Of a stretch of 7,941 nucleotides of DNA, positions 1 to 5,822 are shown piece by piece. Each line of letters starts with the position of its first letter. Position 1 is the stretch's first letter. The position numbers and the translations under genes are program-made. A model generated the notes under the pieces. That model searched no databases. It had not been told where the DNA came from and saw only the letters and a program-made list of their open reading frames with translations. The DNA is from Bacteroidota bacterium (GTDB taxonomy: Bacteria; Bacteroidota; Bacteroidia; Flavobacteriales; Weeksellaceae), in NCBI GenBank assembly GCA_018266965.1, contig JAFDZJ010000176.1:1-7941 (forward strand). The letters are read 5' to 3'.

Positions 1-2
1 AA

Positions 3-191
3 ACTGTAAAAACCATCCATGAAAATTTGTTTTGGGCTTTCATTTATAACATAATCGGTATTCCATTGGCAGCAGGAATATTGTATCCCATCAACGGATT
101 TCTACTAAGTCCGATGATTGCTGGTGCAGCAATGGCTTTTAGTAGCGTGAGTGTTGTTACCAACAGTCTTAGGTTGAAATGGAAGAAATGA
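3..191 (+). CDS. C-terminal end of a copper/heavy-metal P1B-type ATPase (partial)
   Basis: Only the last 62 codons are in the window; the gene starts outside it. The reading frame enters at position 3 and stops at TGA 189-191. The peptide has the shape of the end of a CPx-type (P1B) copper-translocating ATPase. A short lead-in with ENLFWAFIYN precedes the membrane stretch IIGIPLAAGILYP, then LLSPMIAGAAMAFSSVSVV and a basic tail NSLRLKWKK. In this family the MAxSSVSVVxNxLRL segment is the last transmembrane helix, which helps form the metal path, and copper efflux across the inner membrane is the usual role. The phosphorylation and ATP-binding domains are not visible, so the metal (Cu, Ag or other) cannot be read here. 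It converges on the ArsC-like gene with only 26 bp between the stops, and I see no clear terminator hairpin there. Confidence 0.88.
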   Translation, partial: TVKTIHENLFWAFIYNIIGIPLAAGILYPINGFLLSPMIAGAAMAFSSVSVVTNSLRLKWKK

Positions 192-217
192 TTTTAGAGC
201 CTGTATAAAAACAATTT

Positions 218-568
218 TCAAATTCCAAAAAAACGATAGAGCTTTTCCAAATTATCTTTTTCATTGCCTATAAAAATTTCTTTATCGGTAACGAAAACAG
301 GTCTTTTCAAAAATGAATAATGCTCCAAAATCAATTTTTTGAAATCGTTTTCTTTTAAATTTTTCACCTCTATACCTCTGGCTTTTATTTGGGTTGATTT
401 TTTACTGAAAAGAGCTTCGTAGGATTGTGTTATTTGGTGCATTTTTTCCAGCTCTACCTCGGAAATGGGATTGCTTTTAATTTCCCGAAGTTCCCAAGAA
501 GTCAGGTCCAAACCAGCCATTATTTTTCTGTTCGTACCACAGGTTTTTAGGTAAAATACTTTTTTCAT
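218..568 (-). CDS. ArsC/Spx-family thioredoxin-fold protein (arsenate reductase-like)
   Basis: A 116-residue protein of the ArsC/Spx/YffB superfamily, which covers glutaredoxin-like arsenate reductases and relatives of unknown substrate. It opens with a beta strand followed by the active-site loop LKTCGTNRKI, with Cys10 in the expected place. FLKRPVFV (Arg89) follows near residue 90, matching the ArsC segment that holds a substrate-binding arginine, and EIFIGN follows that. Many flavobacterial relatives have CxxC in the loop; here the second position is Asn13, so a CxxC disulfide is impossible in that loop. The frame is open to a Met at 622, but I chose the Met at 568. A Bacteroidetes -7 box (TATTTTTG, minus strand, 594-587) lies 18 nt upstream of it and inside the longer version, and the family motif begins right after this Met. 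It diverges from the methyltransferase gene. Arsenate reduction is possible but not shown. Confidence 0.85.
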   Translation of the reverse strand: MKKVFYLKTCGTNRKIMAGLDLTSWELREIKSNPISEVELEKMHQITQSYEALFSKKSTQIKARGIEVKNLKENDFKKLILEHYSFLKRPVFVTDKEIFIGNEKDNLEKLYRFFGI

Positions 569-586
569 TTTGAATAATTTTCGTTG

Positions 587-594
587 CAAAAATA
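587..594 (-). promoter_or_regulatory. Bacteroidetes -7 box for the ArsC-like gene
   Basis: Read on the minus strand this is TATTTTTG, an exact match to the Bacteroidetes sigma-ABfr -7 consensus TAnnTTTG. It lies 18 nt before the ATG at 568. No TTG sits at the preferred distance for the -33 element; the nearest is about 25 bp upstream, so the match is to the -7 half only. It supports the 568 start over the longer frame from 622. Confidence 0.5.
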
Positions 595-662
595 AATGAT
601 TTTTCAAACTTTTTAGATTCAATTTCTGCTAAAAAAATTGTATTTTAGCGTTTTTTATATTC

Positions 663-1577
663 ATGAAATTACAAGAAAAAATATCGTTAGAATCGTTTGG
701 AGATAAAAAGTTTAGAATAAAATTAATAGCGTCTGAAAACAACCAAGAAGCCGTATTGAGCCACTATTTGCATAATTCTAAAAACGGTGTTTCAAAGTTT
801 TATAAAGAAGGTGCAGTACAATTTGCAAAAGAAATTTTGGAGCACAAATATCCCGATGAAAAAGTTACGCTGAAGGTTGCAGAAGAAGCCTTACAATACG
901 GTTTGTTCGACACTTTTCAAGTTCCGTTTCCACCAGTAGAAAATCCAAAATTCAAATTTATAGATTTATTTGCTGGGATTGGTGGTTTCCGATTGGCGTT
1001 GCAAAATTTGGGTGGCAAATGTGTTTTTACAAGCGAATGGGACAAAGAAGCAAAAAAAACTTACAAAGCCAATTTTGGCGAAACACCTTTTGGTGACATT
1101 ACCAAAGAAGAAACAAAATCTTATATTCCTGATGATTTTGATGTGCTTTGTGCTGGTTTTCCTTGCCAAGCATTTTCTATTGCAGGAAAAAGAGGAGGTT
1201 TTGAAGACACGAGAGGAACTTTGTTTTTTGATGTTGCCGAAATTATCAAGAGAAAACAACCCAAAGCTATATTTCTGGAAAATGTGAAGGGATTAAGAAA
1301 TCACGATAAAGGAAAAACCCTGACAACCATTTTAAATGTTTTAAGAGAAGATTTAGGATATTTCGTCCCTGAACCTCAAATAGTGAACGCAAAAGATTTT
1401 GGTGTTCCTCAAAACAGGGAAAGAATTTATATCGTAGGTTTTCATCCAAGCACAGGAATAAAAGAAGTAAATAATTATTTGGGCGTTCCCTACGGTCGGG
1501 CTTTCCGTTCCAATCTTTTTGCTCGTTCCTCACAAAAAGGATTTCCACTGCAATCCCTAACGCAAAATGCAGCCTAA
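663..1577 (+). CDS. HpaII-type DNA (cytosine-5) methyltransferase, C-terminally truncated
   Basis: An S-adenosylmethionine-dependent C5 cytosine methyltransferase, closest by recall to M.HpaII (modifies CCGG). Visible motifs are I (DLFAGIGGFR, residues 101-110), IV with the catalytic Cys168 (AGFPCQAFS), VI (ENV, 206-208) and VIII (QNRERIYIVGF, 250-260). The sequence around motif IV (GKRGGFEDTRGTLFFD) is typical of the HpaII group. A stretch of about 95 residues precedes motif I, longer than the roughly 30 I recall for M.HpaII. The homologous part stops near Tyr272. The target-recognition domain and motifs IX and X, roughly 150 residues in relatives, are absent. The last 32 codons (from LGVPYGRAFRS) are a translation of an interspersed repeat at 1481-1564. 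Without those parts the enzyme should neither recognise its site nor fold normally, so it is probably inactive. The stop overlaps the next ATG (TAATG). Confidence 0.93.
   Translation: MKLQEKISLESFGDKKFRIKLIASENNQEAVLSHYLHNSKNGVSKFYKEGAVQFAKEILEHKYPDEKVTLKVAEEALQYGLFDTFQVPFPPVENPKFKFIDLFAGIGGFRLALQNLGGKCVFTSEWDKEAKKTYKANFGETPFGDITKEETKSYIPDDFDVLCAGFPCQAFSIAGKRGGFEDTRGTLFFDVAEIIKRKQPKAIFLENVKGLRNHDKGKTLTTILNVLREDLGYFVPEPQIVNAKDFGVPQNRERIYIVGFHPSTGIKEVNNYLGVPYGRAFRSNLFARSSQKGFPLQSLTQNAA
1481..1564 (+). repeat. Bacteroidetes-type interspersed repeat, left copy
   Basis: This 84-bp block is richer in G and C than its surroundings. It starts with GGGCGTTCCCTACGG and ends with CAATCCCTAACGC, with GCGTT near the left end and AACGC at the right end forming short terminal inverted repeats. 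It falls exactly where methyltransferase homology ends. From memory, near-identical tracts (reading out as GVPYGRAFRSNL or TKRISTAIPNA in different frames) recur between and at the ends of genes in many Bacteroidetes; I cannot check copy number here. Bases 1539-1564, read in reverse complement, match 2699-2724 at 20 of 26 positions. The block encodes the novel tail of the methyltransferase. Confidence 0.65.
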
Positions 1578-1936
1578 TGAATACTGTTTGTTTTAAATAC
1601 AAAGAACATCCTGGAGATTTTTTCAGAAATAATGAAGTTACTACACTTCCTAATCCTCATGAAGACTTGGAAAGTTTCTTAATTCAATTTCTAAAAAGCT
1701 ATCAATCAGATGAAAGGATAGCTTATGTTGATGATTTATATAAACTTCTCGATGATGATTTTTTTAATGATGAAAACAAACAAGAATTTATTAAAAAGAT
1801 TGGAAATAGAACTGAAAAGGAAATAAAATCTGAAATTCAAAAGATTGAAAATGAGTTGAAAAACGAAGCGTTTTCAAATTTTTACAATCTTGTACTAACG
1901 AAACAAATTGAAATTTTTGAAAATGGCAAAAAGTAA
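1577..1936 (+). CDS. Unrecognised 119-residue acidic protein, possibly N-terminally truncated
   Basis: I do not recognise this protein. It is acidic and charged, with a cluster of acidic residues in the middle (LLDDDFFNDENK, about residues 55-66). A helical Lys/Glu-rich stretch from about 75 to 100 (KEIKSEIQKIENELKNE) could form a short coiled coil. There is no signal peptide, membrane segment or cysteine motif. The ATG at 1577 overlaps the methyltransferase stop (TAATG), and the 3' end overlaps the HNH gene start by 14 bp, so it is probably co-translated with the HNH gene. The frame stays open upstream through the repeat with no better start, so a longer gene may have lost its 5' end when the repeat was joined. 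By position it could be an accessory or partner of the HNH nuclease, but nothing in the sequence proves that. Confidence 0.6.
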   Translation: MNTVCFKYKEHPGDFFRNNEVTTLPNPHEDLESFLIQFLKSYQSDERIAYVDDLYKLLDDDFFNDENKQEFIKKIGNRTEKEIKSEIQKIENELKNEAFSNFYNLVLTKQIEIFENGKK

Positions 1937-2690
1937 TAATTGGACAAAAGAAGAAACCATTATTGCTTTTAATGTTTATTGTAAAGTTCCATTCAAAAGC
2001 AGTAGCAAAACCAATCCTACGATTATAAAATATGCCAATATAATTGGAAGAAGTCCTTCTGCATTGAACATGAAAGTTGGAAACTTTGGAAGACTTGACC
2101 CAGAACTGAAAAAACAAGGAATTGTCGGATTAGGAAACGGGAGCAAACTCGACGAAATTGTTTGGAATGAATTTAATGGAAATTGGGAGAAATTAGCTTT
2201 TGAAAGTGAAAAGTTAATCGCTGAATTTCAAAACAGAACTATTGAAGAAATTGAAACGATAGATATTGAAGATTTACCAAAAGGGGAAGACAGAGAAACA
2301 ATAATCAAAGCAAGAGTAAATCAAAGTTTTTTCAGAAGTACAATTTTATCTTCATATAATTTAAAGTGTTGTATTACAGGTTTATCAATACCCGATTTTT
2401 TAGTTGCAAGTCATATAAAACCTTGGTCTAAAGACAAGGATAATAGAACAAACCCTCATAATGGACTTTGCTTAAATTCAATTCACGACAAAGCATTTGA
2501 CAGAGGTTTTATAACCGTTACACCAGATTTTAAAATTTTGATTTCTAACTATTTTGATGGTTTTTCTAATGATAATGCTGTTAATGATTTCTTCAAAAAA
2601 TATCAAAATCAACATATCATTTTACCTGATAGATTTCTTCCTTCAAAAGAATTTTTAGATTATCATTCAAATGAAATATTTATTAAGTAG
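1923..2690 (+). CDS. HNH endonuclease with SANT-like N-terminal domain (putative restriction endonuclease)
   Basis: A 255-residue predicted DNA endonuclease. Residues about 5-95 (NWTKEETIIAFNVYC, then GRSPSALNMKVGNFGRLDP) form the Myb/SANT-like N-terminal region common in this bacterial HNH group. Residues about 145-200 are an HNH_2-type ββα-metal nuclease domain: CCITG, then ASHIKPW (His164), NPHNGLCLN (Asn180) and HDKAFDRG (His188). The HNH catalytic and metal-binding residues are all present, so the protein looks functional. Such proteins often sit beside DNA methyltransferases and are annotated as restriction endonucleases; others stand alone. I chose the ATG at 1923; the frame is open from a TTG at 1908, but family similarity begins at AKSNNWTKEE. 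The gene lies between the two halves of a HpaII-type system and carries no modification partner of its own in the window. Confidence 0.88.
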   Translation: MAKSNNWTKEETIIAFNVYCKVPFKSSSKTNPTIIKYANIIGRSPSALNMKVGNFGRLDPELKKQGIVGLGNGSKLDEIVWNEFNGNWEKLAFESEKLIAEFQNRTIEEIETIDIEDLPKGEDRETIIKARVNQSFFRSTILSSYNLKCCITGLSIPDFLVASHIKPWSKDKDNRTNPHNGLCLNSIHDKAFDRGFITVTPDFKILISNYFDGFSNDNAVNDFFKKYQNQHIILPDRFLPSKEFLDYHSNEIFIK

Positions 2691-2698
2691 TTCGGTTC

Positions 2699-2724
2699 TG
2701 CATGAGGGATAGTAGTGAAAATAC
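2699..2724 (-). repeat. Interspersed repeat, right copy, partial and inverted
   Basis: TGCATGAGGGATAGTAGTG and the seven bases after it match the reverse complement of 1539-1564 at 20 of 26 positions, including the blocks AGGGAT, AGTG and AAAT. Only the outer part of the repeat is present here. It begins 9 bp after the HNH stop codon and ends inside the restriction endonuclease reading frame. Its TGA at 2716-2718 is in frame with the endonuclease remnant and blocks any upstream start. Confidence 0.6.
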
Positions 2725-3783
2725 ACTTTCCTAAAATTACTTGCAGACGGTAAAATATATGCAGCAGACAAAGACCTAAACCGTAACGAAAATATTTTTT
2801 ATCAAATATTGAAAATAATCCGAGGGAAAGGCAATGGACAAGATTACGAATATATCCGAAATGAAAAAATAATCATTCAAGACGAAAACGGAGTATTAAT
2901 ATCCGAAATGGCTGTTGCAGAAGCAATAGAAATGACAAAAAAATTCTATGAGGGAATTGCAAAAGGCAAAACAGGCGACCGTGCCTTTAATTTAGACTTC
3001 GCAGAAAATGTTTTAGAAAAGTTCCATACCCAATCTTTATCAGATGAACGGAAACAAACTGCCGATATAAGAATAGTTATCCACGACCCTGTAACTCAAT
3101 ACGAACCGCTTTTGGGTTTTAGCATCAAATCTTTTATCGGGAGTAAGCCTACACTGTTTAATGCCAGCAAAAGTTCTAATCTTTTATTCAAAATATCTCC
3201 TACATTAGATGAAGAAACAAAGCTTCAAGTAAATGCTCTGGACACCTACGGAGATCGTGTAAAATGGCTGAAAGAAAATGATTATAGTTTAACTTTCGTA
3301 AAACCTGACAGCAAAATTTTCCATGCCACAATGGAATTGATAGATAGCAGACTTCCCGAAATAATTGGACATCTCGTTCTTACTTCTTACTTAAAGAAAA
3401 AGAACAAAATAACGGACTTGGTGCAAGATTTAACTACTGAAAACCCTTGTAATTTTGCAGTAGAAACTAATCCAAATTTCTATGATTATAAAGTAAAACG
3501 CTTTTTGACTGATGCAGCGTTGGGAATGAAAGCTGGAAGAATTTGGAACGGAACTTTCAATGCCAACGGAGGTTATATTATCGTAAAAAAAGATGGTGAT
3601 TTAGTTTGCTACCATATATACAATTGGAACGACTTTCAAGAATACCTGCTTAAAAGCACCAAAATTGACTATCCAGACAGCAAACCAACCCGTTGTGATT
3701 TTGGAAGAATTTTAGACGGAGTTGAAATTGCGGAAGATAACGGTAGCTATATAAAACTCAACTTCCAAATAAGATTTAGCTAA
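2719..3783 (+). pseudogene. HpaII-family type II restriction endonuclease, 5'-truncated
   Basis: The reading frame after the TGA at 2716-2718 encodes a HpaII-family restriction endonuclease (PF09561-type; relatives cut CCGG). Homology is already recognisable at codon 2722 with YTFLKLLADGKIYAAD, a near-N-terminal family motif. TADIRIVIHD, LGFSIKSFIG and TLFNASKSSNLLFKI follow, and the C-terminal half has VKRFLTDAALGM, GGYIIVKKDGDLVCYHIYN and KLNFQIRF. The D...SIK pair about 20 residues apart resembles a PD-(D/E)XK-type active site, though I cannot confirm the catalytic residues. About 353 codons remain; family members have only some 15-20 more at the start (a segment like NKGEWSE). No ATG precedes the homologous region. 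Possible restarts are TTG 2809 (324 residues) or ATG 2908, each losing a conserved segment. It is probably inactive, which would fit survival of a cell with a broken CCGG methyltransferase. Confidence 0.85.
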
Positions 3784-3909
3784 ATGGATAAGAATACACC
3801 TGCCGATAACAAACAAATTGACAATAGAGCCAGTGATTTGCTTCTATTGAGTCCTGACATTTATCGAGATGCTAGGTTGGAGAGTAGTAATTCTATTCAG
3901 CAATCGTGA
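3784..3909 (+). CDS. Possible 41-residue ORF, remnant of a third gene
   Basis: An ATG follows the endonuclease TAA with no gap, in the same frame, and runs 41 codons to TGA. The peptide begins MDKNTPADNKQIDNRASD, continues with LLLLSPDIYRDARLESSN and ends SIQQS. I do not recognise a family. It may be coding, or once coding, because its first part recurs at 5823-5858. The two copies differ by one whole-codon indel, two synonymous third-position changes and two other substitutions, one of them outside the peptide-critical codons. It could be the start of a gene that once followed the HpaII endonuclease and was cut off by arrival of the ATPase module, or a free-standing small protein. Confidence 0.35.
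   Translation: MDKNTPADNKQIDNRASDLLLLSPDIYRDARLESSNSIQQS
3793..3831 (+). repeat. Module-boundary direct repeat, copy 1
   Basis: This 39-bp tract, AATACACCTGCCGATAACAA followed by a further 19 bases ending in CAATAGAGCC, matches 5823-5858 with three substitutions (T/A, T/C at a codon third position, and A/G) and one 3-bp indel. Both copies encode NTPAD, KQI and NRA in the same order. It begins 9 bp after the HpaII endonuclease stop codon and lies upstream of the ATPase-nuclease module, in the same orientation as copy 2. Confidence 0.7.
3822..3849. other. Short inverted repeat overlapping boundary repeat copy 1
   Basis: CAATAGA (3822-3828) and TCTATTG (3843-3849) are perfect 7-bp inverted repeats around a 14-nt loop, with a possible G-T pair extending the stem inwards. 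No T-run follows, so it is a poor candidate for a rho-independent terminator. It may instead be part of a structured boundary element. Confidence 0.3.
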
Positions 3910-4070
3910 TGAAAATTAGCTCCATCGTTAATTTGCAACTCGTTGACAGTAAGTGTAGCATAACATCGAGACAGACACCAATTTCATCAAACTTATGAAA
4001 CATTTTGGGATTTACAGAGGGAATGATTGAAACTAAAATTGTAAATTTGCCAACATACATATTTGGAATA
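3910..4070. other. Non-coding spacer ahead of the ATPase gene
   Basis: With the short ORF before it, this makes up the 287-bp interval between the endonuclease stop and the ATPase start. I see no convincing gene. A minus-strand frame running back from the ATPase start to about 3893 is open but has no family motif that I recognise. The only regulatory candidate is the -7 box at 4042-4049. The base composition is slightly less AT-rich around the tract GCAACTCGTTGACAG (3937-3951) than in the flanks, and its origin is unclear. Confidence 0.4.
4042..4049 (+). promoter_or_regulatory. Bacteroidetes -7 box for the ATPase-nuclease operon
   Basis: TAAATTTG matches the Bacteroidetes -7 consensus TAnnTTTG exactly and ends 21 nt before the ATG at 4071. 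The nearest upstream TTG (4027-4029) is only 12 bp away, shorter than the usual spacing, so the -33 half is weak. Its place inside the longer open frame from 4005 favours the 4071 start. A promoter here would let the module be expressed independently of the damaged R-M genes. Confidence 0.45.
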
Positions 4071-5318
4071 ATGAGTAGAATTAAAATAAAAAATTTTGGA
4101 CCAATAAAAGAGGGCAATCAATCAAATGATGGTTGGATTGACATCAAAAAAGTTACTGTTTTTATTGGTAATCAAGGAGCAGGTAAAAGTACTGTAGCAA
4201 AATTGATTTCTACTTTAACATGGATTGAAAAAGCTCTTGTTAGAGGAGATTATAACAAAAAGTGGTTTGAGCGAAAAAACAAACTTAAGAATCAATATTT
4301 AAACTATCATCGTCTTGAAAATTATTTCAAAATCAATGGTGCTGATAATACCGTAATTGAATATGAAGGTGATGCGTTTTCTATTGTTTATGACAATGGT
4401 TCATTGGTCATTAGTGAAGTTCAAAACAAAGAATATCCACTTCCACAAATTATGTATGTTCCTGCTGAAAGAAATTTCATCACTTATGTTAAGACACCAA
4501 AAGAACTAAAACTCTCATCAGAATCATTAAAAGAATTCTTAACAGAATTTGACAATGCAAAGAATGAAATGAAAGGCTTGGAAAAACTTCCAATAAACAA
4601 TCTTGGTATTGAATATGACAAACTCAACTACACATTAAACTTAAAAGGTGAAAATTACAAAGTAAAATTAACGGAAGCATCAAGTGGATTTCAATCTCTT
4701 GTCCCATTGTATTTAGTTTCAAGTTATTTGGCTAATTCTGTAAAAAAACAGAGTGAAACAAATAAAGAAACAATGAGTAGTGATGAAATGCAACGCTTTA
4801 AAAAAGGAGTTCAAGAAATTTGGAAAAACAACAGTCTGACCGATGAACAAAAACGAGTTGCCTTGTCAGTTCTTTCTGCAAAATTCAACAAATCAGCTTT
4901 CATAAATATTGTGGAAGAACCCGAACAAAATCTTTTCCCAACTTCTCAATGGCAAATGTTGCAAAGTCTATTGAAATGCAATTCAATGAATAAGGGAAAT
5001 AAATTAATTGTAACAACACATAGTCCATATATAATCAACTATTTAAGTATTGCAATTCAAGGCGAGTATTTGGAAAATAAAATAAAAAAATCATCAAACA
5101 AAGATGTTTTACTTTCTAAATTATATGACCTAATTCCAAAAGAATCATTGATTTCTGCAAACAATGTTGTCGTATATCAGTTGAGCGAAAAAGACGGCAG
5201 CATAACAAAATTAGAAACTATTGACGGAATACCTTCCGACAAAAACTATCTGAACGAAACATTAGCAGAAAGCAATTTGCTTTTTGATTCTTTACTTGAA
5301 ATTGAGCAAGAGTTATGA
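4071..5318 (+). CDS. P-loop ATPase of the AAA_15/AAA_21/OLD-like type, first gene of a two-gene putative defence module
   Basis: A 415-residue ABC-like ATPase of the kind found in OLD, Septu, PARIS and related defence systems. It starts with a strand typical of these proteins (RIKIKNFGPIKEG). Walker A is GNQGAGKST at 33-41, an MYVPAERNF segment lies at 128-136, and a signature-like ASSGFQSLVPLYLV begins at residue 203. Walker B is FINIVEEPEQNLFP at 277-290 (Glu282 and Glu283), and an H-loop-like TTHSPYI carries His317. All ATP-binding and hydrolysis elements are present. There is no Toprim or other nuclease domain fused at the C-terminus, unlike OLD nucleases; the long linker expected for an SMC-like coiled coil is also missing. 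I chose the Met at 4071 over the open frame from 4005 because family similarity begins there and a -7 box lies just upstream. The stop overlaps the next start (ATGA), so the two products are probably made in a fixed ratio and act together. Confidence 0.9.
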   Translation: MSRIKIKNFGPIKEGNQSNDGWIDIKKVTVFIGNQGAGKSTVAKLISTLTWIEKALVRGDYNKKWFERKNKLKNQYLNYHRLENYFKINGADNTVIEYEGDAFSIVYDNGSLVISEVQNKEYPLPQIMYVPAERNFITYVKTPKELKLSSESLKEFLTEFDNAKNEMKGLEKLPINNLGIEYDKLNYTLNLKGENYKVKLTEASSGFQSLVPLYLVSSYLANSVKKQSETNKETMSSDEMQRFKKGVQEIWKNNSLTDEQKRVALSVLSAKFNKSAFINIVEEPEQNLFPTSQWQMLQSLLKCNSMNKGNKLIVTTHSPYIINYLSIAIQGEYLENKIKKSSNKDVLLSKLYDLIPKESLISANNVVVYQLSEKDGSITKLETIDGIPSDKNYLNETLAESNLLFDSLLEIEQEL

Positions 5319-5818
5319 GTGCGAACTTCTTTGAAACAGACTGCAAAGAATCTTCAAGAAACGAAAAGCAGTTCGGAATATGTGACGACCAAAACGGAAC
5401 AAAAGCATATACAGACACAACCGATAATAGGAAATGGATTGCAAAAGTTACAAACAACAATGACATTGACATCTCATTTACCACCATAGATAATTGTATT
5501 GTCGTTTATAAAGAAGGAACTAAGGAAAAAGAAAGTTCTTGTGATGGTATGCTCACTTTTGCTCAAAGTTTATACTTGGTAGAATTGAAAAAACAAAGTA
5601 CAGGTGGTTGGATTGCTGATGCAAAGGGACAGTTAGAAAATACAATAAAATTACTCTCAAAAAATCATGACCTTTCTAATTTTCGTTTCAAAAAAGCATT
5701 TGCTTGTAACAGAAAGCATCCAAATTTTACAGTAATTGACACAGCAGAAAGAAAATCATTTTTTGAAAGAACGAATGGTTTTAGAATTGATGTTCAAACA
5801 GAGATTAAAATCAAATAA
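5315..5818 (+). CDS. Putative small PD-(D/E)XK-like nuclease, partner of the ATPase
   Basis: A 167-residue protein of no family I can name. The most telling stretch is SCDGMLTF (Asp77), then YLVELKKQ (Glu90 and Lys92), then a helix with GQLENTI (Gln106). Asp, a hydrophobic strand with ExK, and a downstream Gln on a helix form the pattern of a PD-(D/E)XK nuclease core, and a further strand (KKAFACNRK) follows at about 126-134. The N-terminal 45 residues are polar and contain Cys10, Cys23 and several charged residues, with no membrane segment or signal peptide. The ATG overlaps the ATPase stop by 4 bp, so translation is coupled. I infer that it is the effector and the ATPase is the sensor or motor, by analogy with other ATPase-nuclease pairs. 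It could instead be a substrate adaptor, because the nuclease call rests on a short motif only. Confidence 0.6.
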   Translation: MSANFFETDCKESSRNEKQFGICDDQNGTKAYTDTTDNRKWIAKVTNNNDIDISFTTIDNCIVVYKEGTKEKESSCDGMLTFAQSLYLVELKKQSTGGWIADAKGQLENTIKLLSKNHDLSNFRFKKAFACNRKHPNFTVIDTAERKSFFERTNGFRIDVQTEIKIK

Positions 5819-5822
5819 ACCA

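Larger units (their letters stand above)
1482..2724. other. Foreign segment that replaced the junction of the methyltransferase and endonuclease genes
   Basis: Methyltransferase homology stops just left of this segment and HpaII-family endonuclease homology resumes just right of it (first homologous codon at 2722). Between them are the left repeat, an unrecognised ORF, an HNH endonuclease gene and an inverted partial copy of the repeat. The simplest reading is that about 1.24 kb came in and replaced the 3' third of the methyltransferase and the first codons of the endonuclease. No transposase or integrase is encoded in it, so how it moved is unknown. The boundaries are set by protein homology recalled from memory and could shift by a few bases. 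Confidence 0.6.

Noticed and set aside
966..1602. Several open frames of about 100 codons on both strands within the methyltransferase gene.
   Set aside because: They are shadows of a gene with clear methyltransferase motifs and have no motifs of their own.
4005..4070. Upstream extension of the ATPase by 22 codons.
   Set aside because: The added peptide is unlike the family N-terminus and contains the -7 box, so the ATG at 4071 is the better start.
3893..4117. Minus-strand frame of 74 codons across the spacer and ATPase start.
   Set aside because: It runs antisense into the conserved start of the ATPase gene, has no recognisable motif, and its hydrophobic look comes from AT-rich composition.
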